Shown here: positions 1-10,981 of the stretch, in pieces
How positions within the stretch are numbered: position 1 is the first letter of the stretch
Layout of the letters: every line of letters starts with the position of its first letter
Source of the DNA: Diaporthe sp. PMI_573
Taxonomy: Eukaryota; Ascomycota; Sordariomycetes; Diaporthales; Diaporthaceae
Direction: 5' to 3'
Assembly: GCA_021399435.1 (NCBI GenBank)
Contig: JAJTUP010000017.1
Coordinates: 372,001 to 436,000, forward strand
Length of the DNA: 64,000 nucleotides
The notes under the pieces: model-generated
Told to the model about the DNA's origin: nothing
Databases searched by the model: none
Seen by the model: only the letters and a program-made list of their open reading frames with translations
Program-made: the position numbers and the translations under genes

Positions 1-1913
1 GGAGGCCAATTGGCTTCTCGGGTCCTTGATTTTGAAGCTTCTCCCTCAGCTTCCCAAGTAGTTCTGCGGCAGATGAAGCGGCGACCGCAGTTGCATACTG
101 AAATCTGCTCCTGCGGGTGTGTAATGTGTAGGCGAGGCGACGGAGGCTCCTTGCACTGGAGAACGAGTCCAGGTTGGCCTCAAGGTAAGCCGCGAAGGAC
201 TCTATGTACTTCTTCAGCGACTTCTCAGAGGCTGCAGAGAATACAAACGGGGTGAAGACAGGCACGTCTTCGGCTCCCTGGCCGGATGATGCGTCGCCGT
301 CCGATGGCGTATAGCTCTCCAGGATAACACTATAAGCACGGGTTAGCAGTGACCAGGACTGGGAACTCGAGTCCTAATTATATAGGGATGCGTGATAGTA
401 TGATACTTACTGTGCATTTGAGCCTCCGAATCCAAAGCTGTTTACACTGGCTCGTCGTGGCTGTCCAGCCTCTACAGCAGGCCACGACAATGCGGTCGTC
501 GGAATACGTAACTGACCGGCAAAGGGTTTCAGTTTGGGGTTCAACTCCTTCAGAAGCAAGTTCGGCGACACAATCGAGTGGTGCAACGAGAGAGCAGCCT
601 TCAAAATACCAGCGACGCCGGCGGTGCCCTCAGTGTGGCCACAGATGGTCTTGATGCTCCCCACAAGCATGGTGTTGCTGGTGTCGGCAGGATCACCGCC
701 TCCAAAGAAGGCAGAATGGATGGCAGCAGCTTCTATCGGGTCTCCTGCCGGAGTTCCGGTTCCGTGCGCCTCAAAGAATTGAGGACGGTCTGCCGGGTTC
801 TTGGGATCGAGACCGGCCCGATGGTATGTGTCGCGGATCAAAGCTTCTTGAGCTTTCGAGCTCGGCCTAAGAAAGGTGTCAATGGGTCAGGTTCATGAAC
901 AGCCTCCTGACCAATATAGCTGTACTCACATAGTAAGTCCAGGAGTTTTTCCATCCTGGTTGGTGCCCGTCTCGCGGATGACACACAGGACATCGTCCCC
1001 GTCGGCGATGGCATCGCTAAGGCGTTTCATGACGATGGTAGCTACACCTTCACCACGAGCATATCCGTTCGCGTCGGCGGACCACATGCGCGACTGTCCA
1101 TCAGGTGACAGCATCTGAAGATTGCTTTCGCTGACATAGATATTTGTGTCAAGTAGCATGTTCGATCCAGCCGCGATGGCCACACGGGATTGGCCCGTCC
1201 GGAGGAGCTGAACAGCCTGGTGGACGGCTATTAGACTAGATGAGCATGCTGTATCGATTGTCATCGATGGGCCGTGCCAGTCAAAGAAATATGATAGCCG
1301 GTTAGACATGAGACCGCGGGAGGTGCCGGTGAGATGGTAGGTGCCAACGCTCTCAGGGTCTCGCATCACTTTGATATTCATAGTCAGTAACAACCCTTGC
1401 TTGAACCAGGAAAAAGGATGGTCACAACCGAATAAAACGAGGCAACGGTCAGAACTTACTAGCCTGCTCATATTCGCCCAGCATCAGACCTACATAGCAG
1501 CCCGTGTCCGAGCCCTGCAGACTCTCGATGGTCTGGCCCGCATTCTCAAGAGCCTCATACGTAGCTTCGAGCAGAATGCGGACCTGAGGGTCCATGACAT
1601 TTGCCTCGACCGGCTTAACGCCAAAAAATCCCGCGTCGAATTTGCGCTCCACTCCCTCGCCCGTGAGAAAATACGACTTCATGTCCTTGACATTGTGGTG
1701 ACCATGGTAGGAGTTGCTCTTGTGGTAAGAGCCCGACGGGTTAAGCAGGCCGTGCCTGGATGTCGGTACTGGGACTGAAAGGTCTGGAGGCGAGTTCAAG
1801 AGCTCCCAGAGCTTGGATGGGGAGTTTGCTTCGCCGGGAAAACGGCACCCACTGCCAATGATGGCGATGGCTTCTCCCGCGCTGCTACACGCAGAAATAG
1901 GGACCGAAGGCAT
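1..1913 (-). CDS. Reducing polyketide synthase (HR-PKS or PKS-NRPS), N-terminal part, cut by left edge
   Basis: Four exons can be read on the minus strand: 1913-1460, 1368-930, 866-411 and 329 to beyond position 1. All three introns have canonical ends and keep frame; the exon 2/3 join reads [11 protein letters not shown] and the exon 3/4 join G-G-S-N-A-H-V-I-L-E. The start is the ATG at 1913, just before [11 protein letters not shown], the usual beginning of a ketosynthase domain. The whole KS is visible: active-site D-T-A-C-S-S-S, then E-A-H-G-T-G-T and G-H-T-E-G-T-A-G with the two catalytic histidines, followed by the start of the KS-AT linker. The spelling around the second histidine matches reducing PKSs of the LovB and PKS-NRPS groups. 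The enzyme condenses malonyl units on an ACP. Later domains lie outside the window, so a fused NRPS module cannot be judged. The divergent enoyl reductase at 3538 suggests its own ER domain is inactive (inference). Confidence 0.93.
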
Positions 1914-3537
1914 TTTCTTGAGAGGTATTGAATTATTATGTTGTTCACGATGATATACGACAATGGGTGAAGCATTCGGGTGAGAACAAAAGAGTGTGGC
2001 GAGAATTGAGTCAAAGTGAATGTGGCGACAGTTGGTCAAAGTGAGGAATATCTATCGGCTGCCTACAGGATTGCCTCCATGCTTTTCGGGGGTTGGTCGT
2101 TGCGTCTCCAGCTCTCAAACTAGAGAGATTCTCTCGAAGATTTATGTCAAAGTATTTGAGCTGGTCCATCGGGCTGGGGGAAAGCGGTCTGCCATATTTC
2201 GCTCAGCCCTGTGGAGTCTCAGGACCATTCCACTTGTGAAGCTGCCCAAGCTGAAATCCACTACTGGTAGGGGATAAAACTACAAGGAAGTGTATGGGAA
2301 ATCATACATCATGAGTCAATGGACTGGAAAGCCTTTTGAAGTAAATAATATGGACCTTGCATCCATTTATAGTCGCTTAAACAAATGCTATGTATTACTA
2401 TCCCTGACAGAGCAATCATAGAAAGAGTTGGTTATTTTACACCGTTATACATCGTTTATTTTACAATCCGACTGTTATTGAATACATTATGTGTAGGACA
2501 TCTCTGTAGACCTTTATCATGACCGTCCCGTCACTTACTCCCTAGATTACAATATTCTTCCATCGGAACTTTCATCCCTTACCCGTCTTGGGTTTGACGT
2601 GTTCTAGAGTGGATCCAATCCCCTGCGACCATCAATTCAGGGTCTGTTAACCATTGCTTCCAGCCGGGAGATCCGCCCCCACACGGGTCGGGGTCCCCTT
2701 GGACGCTGAGAGATATGGATGGAGTTTGCATCTTCCCCAGTACACGTAGATCCATCGGGCGGAATCCGGATGCTCGAGATATCGTATGTGTTTTCGCACG
2801 CGAGCTGTACTAAGACTAGTTTCAAGGGCATGAAGACCCATTCATCGAATCATCCAACTCTCAGAAAACAGGGTTCTGGGTCGCGAATGGTGGAAAATAT
2901 AAACCTCTCCCCCTTGGCAGCCTGTGGACTTAGGTCAGGACACTACGTATATCCTGGCATGGGCGTCTTGTATTCTTGAAGGGTCCTTTGCCGATCTTAT
3001 ACGTATATGGGCAGTTAGTACATTGAGTACTTGTCAGTTTTTTTTGGGCAGATCTCCTTCCTCTGGCCAGATGCATGACAGCTCATAATTAGTATGATCG
3101 CTGGCGTCTCAGCAGCTTCAGCGTTCCATCCGTACATTAAAACACTGGAGAATTATGAAGTCATTGTTCTAAGATTACTCGGAACCATTGTGCTGTGCTC
3201 AGGAGTTAAGACATCCGGCCCCACTTGGCTCGGGTACGCTGAGTCGAGCACCACCGCAGACAATTTCACATTGACACTCAACGATTCAGTGTGGATCTTT
3301 TGAGTCAGAATAACTAGGAAGACATCTTTGCGAGCTTTGGGATCTTTGGCGTATCTAAATGCGATTCCGAGGAAGGTCCTGAACGTGAAAATGGGGGGCC
3401 ATCAACGGTAATTACTGAACCTTGGAATATTCGCCAGGCAGAGCAGTGAGACGGCTGTTCTCTAGCCACTAGAGACCCTTTTTTTTTTTTTTTTTAGAAG
3501 TACCAAGAATCATTCCTGAGGCGAAAAGACCGTAAAA
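1914..3537. promoter_or_regulatory. Divergent intergenic region between PKS and enoyl reductase
   Basis: About 1.6 kb separate the two start codons. Short open frames here have no recognisable domains or paired splice sites, and I read none as a gene. A T-run of about 17 lies at 3480-3496, some 40 bases before the reductase ATG. The tract presumably holds the promoters of both genes; no specific binding site was identified. Confidence 0.5.
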
Positions 3538-4693
3538 ATGACAACAGGACTTGAAGCCTTGCCGGGCCACCAACGCGCCATCCTCGAAGACGAAGCCGGC
3601 CAACCAGTCCTCGCCAACGATGTCGCGCTCCCAGCTCTTCTACCCAAGACACTGCTCATCAAGACCACGGCCGTGGCGATTAACCCCTTCGACTACAAGA
3701 TGCCGAAAAGCTTCCCTTCGGCCGGCGCCACAATCGGTATAGACTTCGTCGGCAGAATTGTGCGCATCGACACCGAGGCTGCGTCCCTGCGGCCGGAATT
3801 ATCGATTGGTGACACGGTCTGCGGCTTCGTCCACGGCTCGAACCCTGCCGTGCCGGACGGCGGTGCCTTTGCTGAATATGTGCGGGCTCCGGCACAGTTG
3901 GTGTACAGGGTGCCGGCTGCTATGAAAGTGGAGGAGGCCGCGACATATGGGTGTGCTCTTGCGTCCATGTGTCTGGCACTATGGAAATGCCTAGAATTGC
4001 CGGCTACGCCAAGGCAGCCCTTGTCTGCTGAAAGCCCTGCGTATGTCCTTGTCTATGGGGCAAGTACGGCGACGGGGACGATGGCCCTGCAACTTCTGAA
4101 ATTGTGAGATGTCTTCACTCAAGCTGGGAATGATTTGTGGAATGTTGAATCCTAACATTCAGTTTAGGTCTGGCTACACCCCGATAGCCATATGCTCACC
4201 CAAAAACTTCTCCCTCGCCACCTCATTCGGAGCTGAGCACGTCTTTGATTATTCTCATCCAGAGACAGCTGGTAAAATTCGGAAGTTGACTGGAAACAAA
4301 CTACGATATGCGCTTGACTGCATAACCGACAAAGATTCAGTAGCGCTATGCTATGCTTCTATAGGTCGTATGGGCGGCAAATATGCCTCGCTTGAGTTAT
4401 GTCCCGAGGAGCTACAGACACGCAAGGCTGTTCAGGCGACGTTCGTGTACGCACTGGAGATATTTGGACAGCCAATTTCGCTGGGAAAGGGATACGACTC
4501 CGATGGAAGCGCTGAGTTGTACGACTTCGCAGTGGACTTGTATCAATTATTTCAAGGGCTGATGGACGACGGTAAGTTGCGAGCGCACCCTGTGCAATTG
4601 CTTGAGGGTGGGTTTGAAGGTGTGCAGGAGGGAATCAGGCTCCTGGGAACTGGGTCTGTATCAGGAAAGAAACTTGTTTGTATTTTGGAATGA
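3538..4693 (+). CDS. Trans-acting enoyl reductase (LovC-like, zinc-type alcohol dehydrogenase superfamily)
   Basis: Two exons, 3538-4103 and 4168-4693, give 363 residues, the usual size of LovC-type reductases. The 64-nt intron (GTGAGA...TTTAG) restores L-L-K-L-S-G-Y-T-P. The N-terminal GroES-like part holds V-A-I-N-P-F-D-Y-K and G-I-D-F-V-G. The nucleotide-binding region has V-Y-G-A-S-T-A-T-G-T, a variant of the NADPH loop seen in this family. Known family members act in trans on reducing PKSs or PKS-NRPSs that lack a working ER domain, reducing the enoyl-thioester with NADPH in the cytosol. Position next to, and divergent from, the PKS start strongly suggests it serves that synthase. Zinc ligands of true alcohol dehydrogenases are not evident, as usual for this group. 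Confidence 0.92.
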
Positions 4694-4739
4694 AACTTAG
4701 CTGGTCTGCCTGCATAGGATGGATGTCAAAATGCGAAAA

Positions 4740-4915
4740 CGTCATTATAAGCTTTCCTATAGGATGGCTTCCTAAGGGAAGCTATTCTATAGGAGGTGGG
4801 ATGTTATCCTATGGGAGGTTGTGATGTAGGAGGCTGCCCTATGAGAGGTGGTTCTTTGGGAGGCGGTTCTATGCCAGTGGGAGGTTTAGTTATTCTATGG
4901 GAGGTTGGGGGGTGG
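4740..4915. repeat. Degenerate interspersed CTAT(A/G)GGAGGT repeat
   Basis: Variants of CTATAGGATGG, CTATGGGAGGTTG, CTATGAGAGGTGG and TTTGGGAGGCGG recur about ten times with irregular spacing between the enoyl reductase and the F-box gene. In one plus-strand frame this gives a Gly/Met-rich string that I regard as accidental. The remaining intergenic sequence to 5220 is pyrimidine-rich near the next start codon, as in fungal leaders. Confidence 0.6.
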
Positions 4916-5220
4916 GGTGCTGTGCGTAGAACAAGTGAAAATCCTAGCGAGGTCCGACCATTCACTTGCTTCTGTCTGCGGTCTCCATCAGGGTTGGTAC
5001 ATTGTGTGACTTGCAACATTCACTTTATCTTTCACAGTTGCCTAGGCACTAATGGGGTTCAAACCACGTGCCCACTTCCAGGTTTGATTTCGCTCTTTCA
5101 ATCCATCCAAAACTGCAAGTTGTTTGACCCCTCTCAACCCTTCTTTTTTCTCACCCCTTCTCCTTTGGGGAACCGCAACGACAGCAACACTCGACGCGCT
5201 TCATCGCCCCAACCACAAAC

Positions 5221-7029
5221 ATGGCGATCCCCCTCAAGTACAATCCCTTGGTCAAGGTCGTGCCTTCTGACCCCGAGCGACTGCCGTATGTTCCAGTCCA
5301 AATCCTTTACCTGATCGCCCAGGCACTCCCACAGCCGAGCCAGGTCTTCAATCTTGCCAGAGTCAACAAAGCCACTTGGGACTACCTTCAGCCTGCCCTT
5401 TGGGAATGTGAGGTCACCTATGAAGCCAGGTTGGTCGCCCAGTTCGGCGATGGTTTCAGCAGGAAACGCCCAACACCAAACGTCGACAGCACTGTCCGAA
5501 TCAACGAAAATGATGGAAACAATGGCGACCCCGAGAAAATCGACAGAGCAAGATCGGGGCGACGCTGCGAACATGGTTTGGTGACGGCACTTTGCCAAGT
5601 GTGCGGACAGCGGATCGCGATCGAAGAGAAACGCTTCAGTGCCGGCTTGATTGACACATCAATGGAAGCAATTTGGGGGAGCAACAGTAGTTTTCTGCAT
5701 CAGTTCTTCAAGACTCAGGGCATGACAGCTCTACACTGGGCATGTCACCAGGGTGAACAGGCACTCCCGGTTGCACGGAAGGCCATCGAGGCTGCCAAAG
5801 TTCATCAGCCCTCGTACATCGATGGCCGAGACCTCCAAATGCGGCGCGTTTTAGGTCCATACGGGCTCGTTGTGGAGATCCCCCCACCACTGTTCACGGC
5901 CGTCGCGTGTGGCAACACGAAGCTCTGCGAGGTGTTGGTCGAGGCCGGGTGTCATGTGAACTTGCTCCAGCAGAAGGACATCGAGGGCATTCCCCGTCGC
6001 ATGGAATGGGGGCCACGCTTCCAGATCCACGATAGGTGTGTCCGCCATACAGACAATCCCCAGATCTGCCGGTGGGAAGTTAGATGTTCCTCTTCGCCGA
6101 CATGCCAGACTGCCGGCCATGTCGCGTTGGACTTCGGAAGTGTCGACGCCCTTGGGTTCCTGCTGGACCACGGACTCGATCCTCTGACGGGCAAAGAGCC
6201 GTTGATACACCAAGCAGCCCGCACGTGCGATCTTCCCGCTGTGGAGGCCCTCCTTGGCCGATATCCTGAGATGTCTTGTCTTCACTGGGAAGGCATAACG
6301 CCCCTGCATTCTTTGTGCAGATTGAGCAAAGCCGATGGCAAGGACCCCCGCTCGCTGGAAGAGCTGAGCTCCGTCGCAGCCTACCTGGTACACAAAGGTG
6401 CCAAATTAGAAGCTGAGGACGGTATGATGGGTAGTCCACGCCTCACGCCATTACAATACGCCGTCAGCAAGCTCTCTACGGACATCGAGAGTGACAAGTC
6501 GTACGCAGCCATGGCTCTCATCATGCAGGGCGCTGTTTGGAATCAGTTCTTAAACTCCACTGCGCCGACAGAGACCATTCTGTATCATTGCGTTGACAAA
6601 GCGGTTTTGCAATCGGCCCGACACTTCACCCGATTGCAATTCAGGCGGTTCCTGACGCGAGAAAAGCTGATCGAGCACAGCCTGGTGTTTGCAAAGCTGG
6701 TGAAAGCCATAGTCAGGAGCCCGCCGTCCTCCACGCCCGATCCAGGACCGGCACGAGGCAGTGAGCCTCCCATGCAGGCCTTTCTCGGCGCGTTCAGGAA
6801 GGTGGCCATCGACTGGGAGGTAGTGGTGGAGTATGACCTGAACACTTTCGCCATCGAGGCTGTTGGCAGGCTGCTCTTGTCCACGGGTATCAAACCCGAT
6901 CAAGGCGACATCGAGAGGTGGGGGTCCGTGATTGCAACCAACGCGCAGGAAAAGAAAGCGGCTGAGTGGGCCGTGAGCCCGTGGAGGGAACTCATATCGG
7001 ACTTGCCAGAGATTGTGGGTGGCAAGTAG
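5221..7029 (+). CDS. F-box-like / ankyrin-repeat protein
   Basis: A single open frame of 602 residues starts at an ATG preceded by a CA/CT-rich leader. Residues about 18-62 (L-P-Y-V-P-V-Q-I-L-Y-L-I-A...W-E-C) look like an F-box-type helical segment. A short Cys/His patch follows (R-C-E-H-G-L...C-Q-V-C-G, about residues 116-132). The rest carries degenerate ankyrin repeats, for example T-A-L-H-W-A-C-H-Q-G, P-L-F-T-A-V-A-C-G-N, V-A-L-D-F-G-S-V-D-A and P-L-H-S-L-C. F-box plus ankyrin proteins are commonly substrate adaptors of SCF ubiquitin ligases, but no substrate can be inferred. It faces the aldolase gene tail to tail. A role in the polyketide cluster is unproven; it may be a bystander. Confidence 0.75.
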   Translation: MAIPLKYNPLVKVVPSDPERLPYVPVQILYLIAQALPQPSQVFNLARVNKATWDYLQPALWECEVTYEARLVAQFGDGFSRKRPTPNVDSTVRINENDGNNGDPEKIDRARSGRRCEHGLVTALCQVCGQRIAIEEKRFSAGLIDTSMEAIWGSNSSFLHQFFKTQGMTALHWACHQGEQALPVARKAIEAAKVHQPSYIDGRDLQMRRVLGPYGLVVEIPPPLFTAVACGNTKLCEVLVEAGCHVNLLQQKDIEGIPRRMEWGPRFQIHDRCVRHTDNPQICRWEVRCSSSPTCQTAGHVALDFGSVDALGFLLDHGLDPLTGKEPLIHQAARTCDLPAVEALLGRYPEMSCLHWEGITPLHSLCRLSKADGKDPRSLEELSSVAAYLVHKGAKLEAEDGMMGSPRLTPLQYAVSKLSTDIESDKSYAAMALIMQGAVWNQFLNSTAPTETILYHCVDKAVLQSARHFTRLQFRRFLTREKLIEHSLVFAKLVKAIVRSPPSSTPDPGPARGSEPPMQAFLGAFRKVAIDWEVVVEYDLNTFAIEAVGRLLLSTGIKPDQGDIERWGSVIATNAQEKKAAEWAVSPWRELISDLPEIVGGK

Positions 7030-7175
7030 CTTGTGAAGGCATGGAGCATCTCGCTTTCACCAAAACCATAGGGAATGTGATTTTTTTTTTTTGGAGTCTC
7101 ATGGTAGACATTTGCAGTTTGTTTCTTCGGTGCTGTAAAGTGCCTTCAAGAGAGTTCACCGTCTGACAAGACTCT

Positions 7176-8289
7176 TCAACCTCGATGCGCGCCTTGACAC
7201 ATGTATTCCTCGTAATCCAAGTCCGGTCGCCCCTCCCAGTAGAGTGTCTCCGGGACGCTCGAGTTCTCAAAGGTGTACTTGGCACTTGCATCAGGTACGT
7301 ATACCTTTGGTATTCCATTTGCCGCCGCCGCTTCTGCGAGCAGCTGGACCTGGCAGGCGCGCTCCATCAGGGTCATCAAAAAGCATGCCTCCTCCACGGT
7401 GGTTCCAACCGTGAAGAGCCCATGGTTCTGGAGGATCATACCTTTGCCTCTGGGGCCTTTCGCAAGAAGATGACGGTCAGCATATTTTTCCATGTGAGAT
7501 TATCCTTTTCGGGCCGTACCTAGGGCAGCCCCGATGCGATCACCTTCATCCCCCGAGAAGACGACGCCCCCAAAGTCCTGAAACATCTCAGCGCCAACAT
7601 TTCAACGCTATCTGGGAACAACTACCTACCTTGTACACAGCTTGGGCGTCACCGTAGAGGTATGCGGCATCTTGGGTGATCAACTCGAGTGGCCTCCCGA
7701 ACGCGCTCCACGCCATCCCGTGTGGGCTGTGCGTGTGGCACGCAGCAATGACGTCTGGCCGAGCCCTGTGGACAGCGCTGTGTATGAAGAAGCCCGCAGC
7801 GTTCGCTGGTCGACTCATATTGCCTGCGAAGAACGCTCAGCGAGGGCTGGGCTGGTGTGCTTAAGTTGGGGGAAAAAACAAGAAGCAAACGCACCGCCGA
7901 TGGGAACACCATTATAGTCAACAAGGATCATGTCGCTCGCCTTCAAGAGGCCAAAGTGCACTGCCAATGGGTTCTTGATATCATGGGTTAATTCCGGTTT
8001 CATCGCCCCCGGGCGGGGGTGGGGGCCGCCCAGATGTAAGTCTGCTTACCGTCCAAAATGTATGGGGGTTCTCTGGGTCTCGCACGGAGATGTGGCCGGC
8101 CAGGCCATCGGTGTAGTCTTTGCGCGCGAACACACGGAAAGCAAGCGCCATTTGCTCGAGGAGCCATTGCCTCTGGGCGGCAAATGTTGGATGCTTGGGG
8201 ATGCCGGGAAGACATTTCCCCTGAGACAAAAGCTCAAGAGGTGTCTTCCTCGTCTCCTGAATCTTATCAGCCTGCGCGGAAGGTACCAT
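7176..8289 (-). CDS. Class II aldolase/adducin-domain protein
   Basis: Five exons on the minus strand, 8289-8050, 7973-7895, 7823-7630, 7577-7520 and 7456-7176, join in frame to 283 residues. All junctions restore family-conserved text, such as P-I-G-G-N-M-S-R-P-A and [16 protein letters not shown]. The H-T-H-S-P-H-G motif and the later N-H-G-L match the metal-binding histidines of the class II aldolase/adducin fold. Bacterial members cleave sugar phosphates or decarboxylate; fungal members of this size are mostly uncharacterised, so the substrate is unknown. The start at 8289 gives a family-typical N-terminus. It is divergent from the dioxygenase gene and may share a promoter with it. Confidence 0.88.
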
Positions 8290-8903
8290 GATTGGTGTCG
8301 TGATTGGGGTCGACGGCGTTGTCGTCCAAGAGCCTAGACTTGAAGACTGGGGCAGATTCGAATACTGAAAAGGTGAGGTGCTGAGTCGCCATTATATTGC
8401 AATGCATGACATTTCAGTGTACAGTCATTGGTTTATCTTGGGGATGGCCCCAAGGCAGCCCAGACGATCGCCGCGTTGCGCCTTACCTATAACGGCAATT
8501 AAATACGACGACGACCACCGCCCGCCCGTGTGCTCCGTACTTTTTGTCCAAAAAAGGCAAGCTTCTGGCGGCCAGCAGGTCAGCAACACCGTCATGAAAT
8601 CGAATTGGGCAAAAAGGTACGATGATGTATGGTCACAAGAACACCACGGCAACTGGAAATTGGATACTGATACTTATAATCTTCTAAGGAGCTGACTCTT
8701 GCTGCTTGGGCCTCGTACAAATTGCACGACAAAGGTTAGCACTGACAACACCCCCTGTTCATCAAGGCTTCATGGTCCGGATGCATGTGATTAGTGCTCT
8801 CGCGGTGGACACGAGTATTAAAGACGAGCTCAGTCCCTTCTGTGCTAGATCGTGTTCTAATTATCAGCTGCCATATGTTACTGTCTTTCCATTTATTATT
8901 AAA
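8290..8903. promoter_or_regulatory. Divergent promoter region, aldolase / dioxygenase
   Basis: About 610 bases separate the two start codons. No open frame here looks coding. It is the only apparent place for the promoters of both flanking genes; no defined operator was recognised. Confidence 0.4.
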
Positions 8904-10626
8904 ATGCAAGCCGTCCTGAAGCGCAGCGTTGTAGAAGTGCGGACTACACGAGGTGGAAGCTTCTTTGTCCCTCGGCTCCTCTCAACCGCACAATGCCAGC
9001 AGACTTGGGCAGGTTCAAGATCTAAGCAACAGAGAGTTGTTTTGGATGTTTGTTGACGCCCTTTCTGCTATCTTCTCGACAAGTGTTGAAGTACATACGG
9101 AACTGACTAGCTCCTTTCGCAGCCACGCCAGCGGGTATCGATAGCCTCAGGTCTTGATACTCGCGCGCAACGTTCGTTTTCATGCACGAACGACCGGAAG
9201 GCTTCTGCTGCAGCAAAAGGAGTCAAGGAACAGGCAGGCACAGTTCGGACAGCCAGCAGGATACCCATCCCCATCGACGGAAAGACAGTTGAGTTCGCTT
9301 CCATCCTTCTCCGGGACGCCTGCCAGTGTAAATCATGCGTACACGAGTCAACAAACCAGAGGCTTTTCTCGAGTGCAGACATTCCTGCCAACATACAAGC
9401 GCGGAATGTTGAGCTCGATCCCACCTCGGAATCAGTCAGCATTACCTGGACAAACGATGTGGCCGGCTTTCCCCAGCATCATGCTACAACGCTCGACATT
9501 GCATCATTGCGAGAGCTCAGTGAGTCTGGGTCTCTGCCGGGGCATAAGATGTCCCCGCCATCGCAGTCCCTATGGACTCGCAGAGCCCTCAACCTGCCAG
9601 ACTACGACTACAACACGTACATGAAAGATGACGGCATGCTTTACGATGTGATCAATCAGCTTCGAGTAGACGGGCTCGCCTTTGTGACGAATGTTCCCGG
9701 CATCGAAGAGGCTCTGGCTACCATTGCAACCCGCATTGGACCAGTAAAGGACACATTTTACGGCTACACATGGGACGGTATGTTGGATGATGCCTTCTGC
9801 CCCAGATACTTCAAGTTGTGCAGGCTCTAACCGCCAGTGACCAGTCCGCACCGTCCCCCAGGCCAACAACGCCGCATATACCTCGCACGACCTGGGCTTC
9901 CACACAGACCTGCTCTATTTCCAGAACCCCCCGCACATCCAACTCCTCCACTGCATCCAGTCCGCATCCACAGGCGGCACCAGCGTCTTCGCAGATGCCT
10001 ACCGTGCAGCAGTGGACCTCTTCCACTCGGACCCAGATGCCTTCGACATCCTGGCGACAGTCCCCGTGAATTACCACTACAACCACCCAGGCGCGAACAT
10101 GTACCGCACCACCAAGCCCGTTATCGACCTGCGGCCGCTACGGGTCGGCGACACCGTGTACACGCACATCCGCGACTACATGCAGGCCCGGCACGAACTG
10201 TCCAGGCGGAACGGCGAGCCCGACTGGACGGAGGCCCAGCTCGTCGACTGCATGGACAAGATCAACTGGGGCCCGCCGTTCCTCGCGCCCTTCTCCAACC
10301 ACGACGACGGTGTGCCGCCGAGGTCCGCCGCCGCCGCCGCCGAGCCGGCGATCTCGACCCTCAATCGCAAGGTCGAAGCGTGGCATGGGGCCGCGGCCAA
10401 GTTCAACGCGCTTCTTCAGCGGGGCGAGTACCTGTACGAGCGCAAGATGAAGCCTGGGGAGTGCGTCTTGTTCGATAATACGAGGACGCTGCACTCGCGG
10501 AGGGCGTTTGACGCGCAGGACGTGGGCAAGCCGAGGTGGCTGAGGGGGACTTATGTGGACAAGGATCCGTACTATAGCAAGTTGCGTGTTTTGCAGAACA
10601 AGTTCGGTGAGGAGAAGGGTGCCTAG
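8904..10626 (+). CDS. Gamma-butyrobetaine hydroxylase-like Fe(II)/2-oxoglutarate dioxygenase (TauD family)
   Basis: Model: exons 8904-9012, 9214-9777 and 9845-10626, giving 484 residues, typical of the family. The second junction is firm and restores T-W-D-V-R-T-V-P-Q-A-N-N-A-A-Y-T. The N-terminal domain shows L-L-R-D-A-C-Q-C-K-S-C-V, the zinc-binding DUF971-like motif of GBBH/TMLH enzymes. The catalytic domain shows H-T-D (in G-F-H-T-D-L-L-Y) and a distal T-L-H-S-R-R-A-F, the expected iron facial triad. Exon 1 encodes a basic, Arg/Ser-rich stretch that could target mitochondria. Intron 1 is the weak point: the donor is the unusual GTTCAA, and an alternative acceptor at about 9141-9142 would also keep frame. 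Known members hydroxylate butyrobetaine or trimethyllysine in carnitine synthesis; many fungal paralogs act on unknown substrates. Confidence 0.86.
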
Positions 10627-10981
10627 GCTTACAGCCACCTCCATAGGGATTTTGGGAGAATGTCATCCAACCTGATTTTTGTCGAGACATCCATTCAAAG
10701 TTAACAGCTGATTGATCAATTGTTGATGCCGACTAAGCTGCTACCCGAACCCGCACAAGGTGGATGCGTGGTGGGGGGGGGTCGAACTGTCTACCCCCCC
10801 CCCAGCCTATGCCACATCAAGACTTTCCTCGCAGAAGAAAGGCTTCATGGAATATGAAAGCCCATCTGGTCTGAATTAAAAGGGTAGTTTCCAGGGAGCA
10901 TGCACAAAGGTAGTGAGCATTGTTTATGACTGGTCAAAGATCTCGTCAGTAGTCGTATCACGTGATGTATAGCTTCAGAGG
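10627..10981. other. Intergenic, 355 bp
   Basis: No gene was seen. G- and C-runs (about 10770-10803) may form secondary structure. The downstream part presumably holds the promoter of the Zn2Cys6 regulator. Confidence 0.3.
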
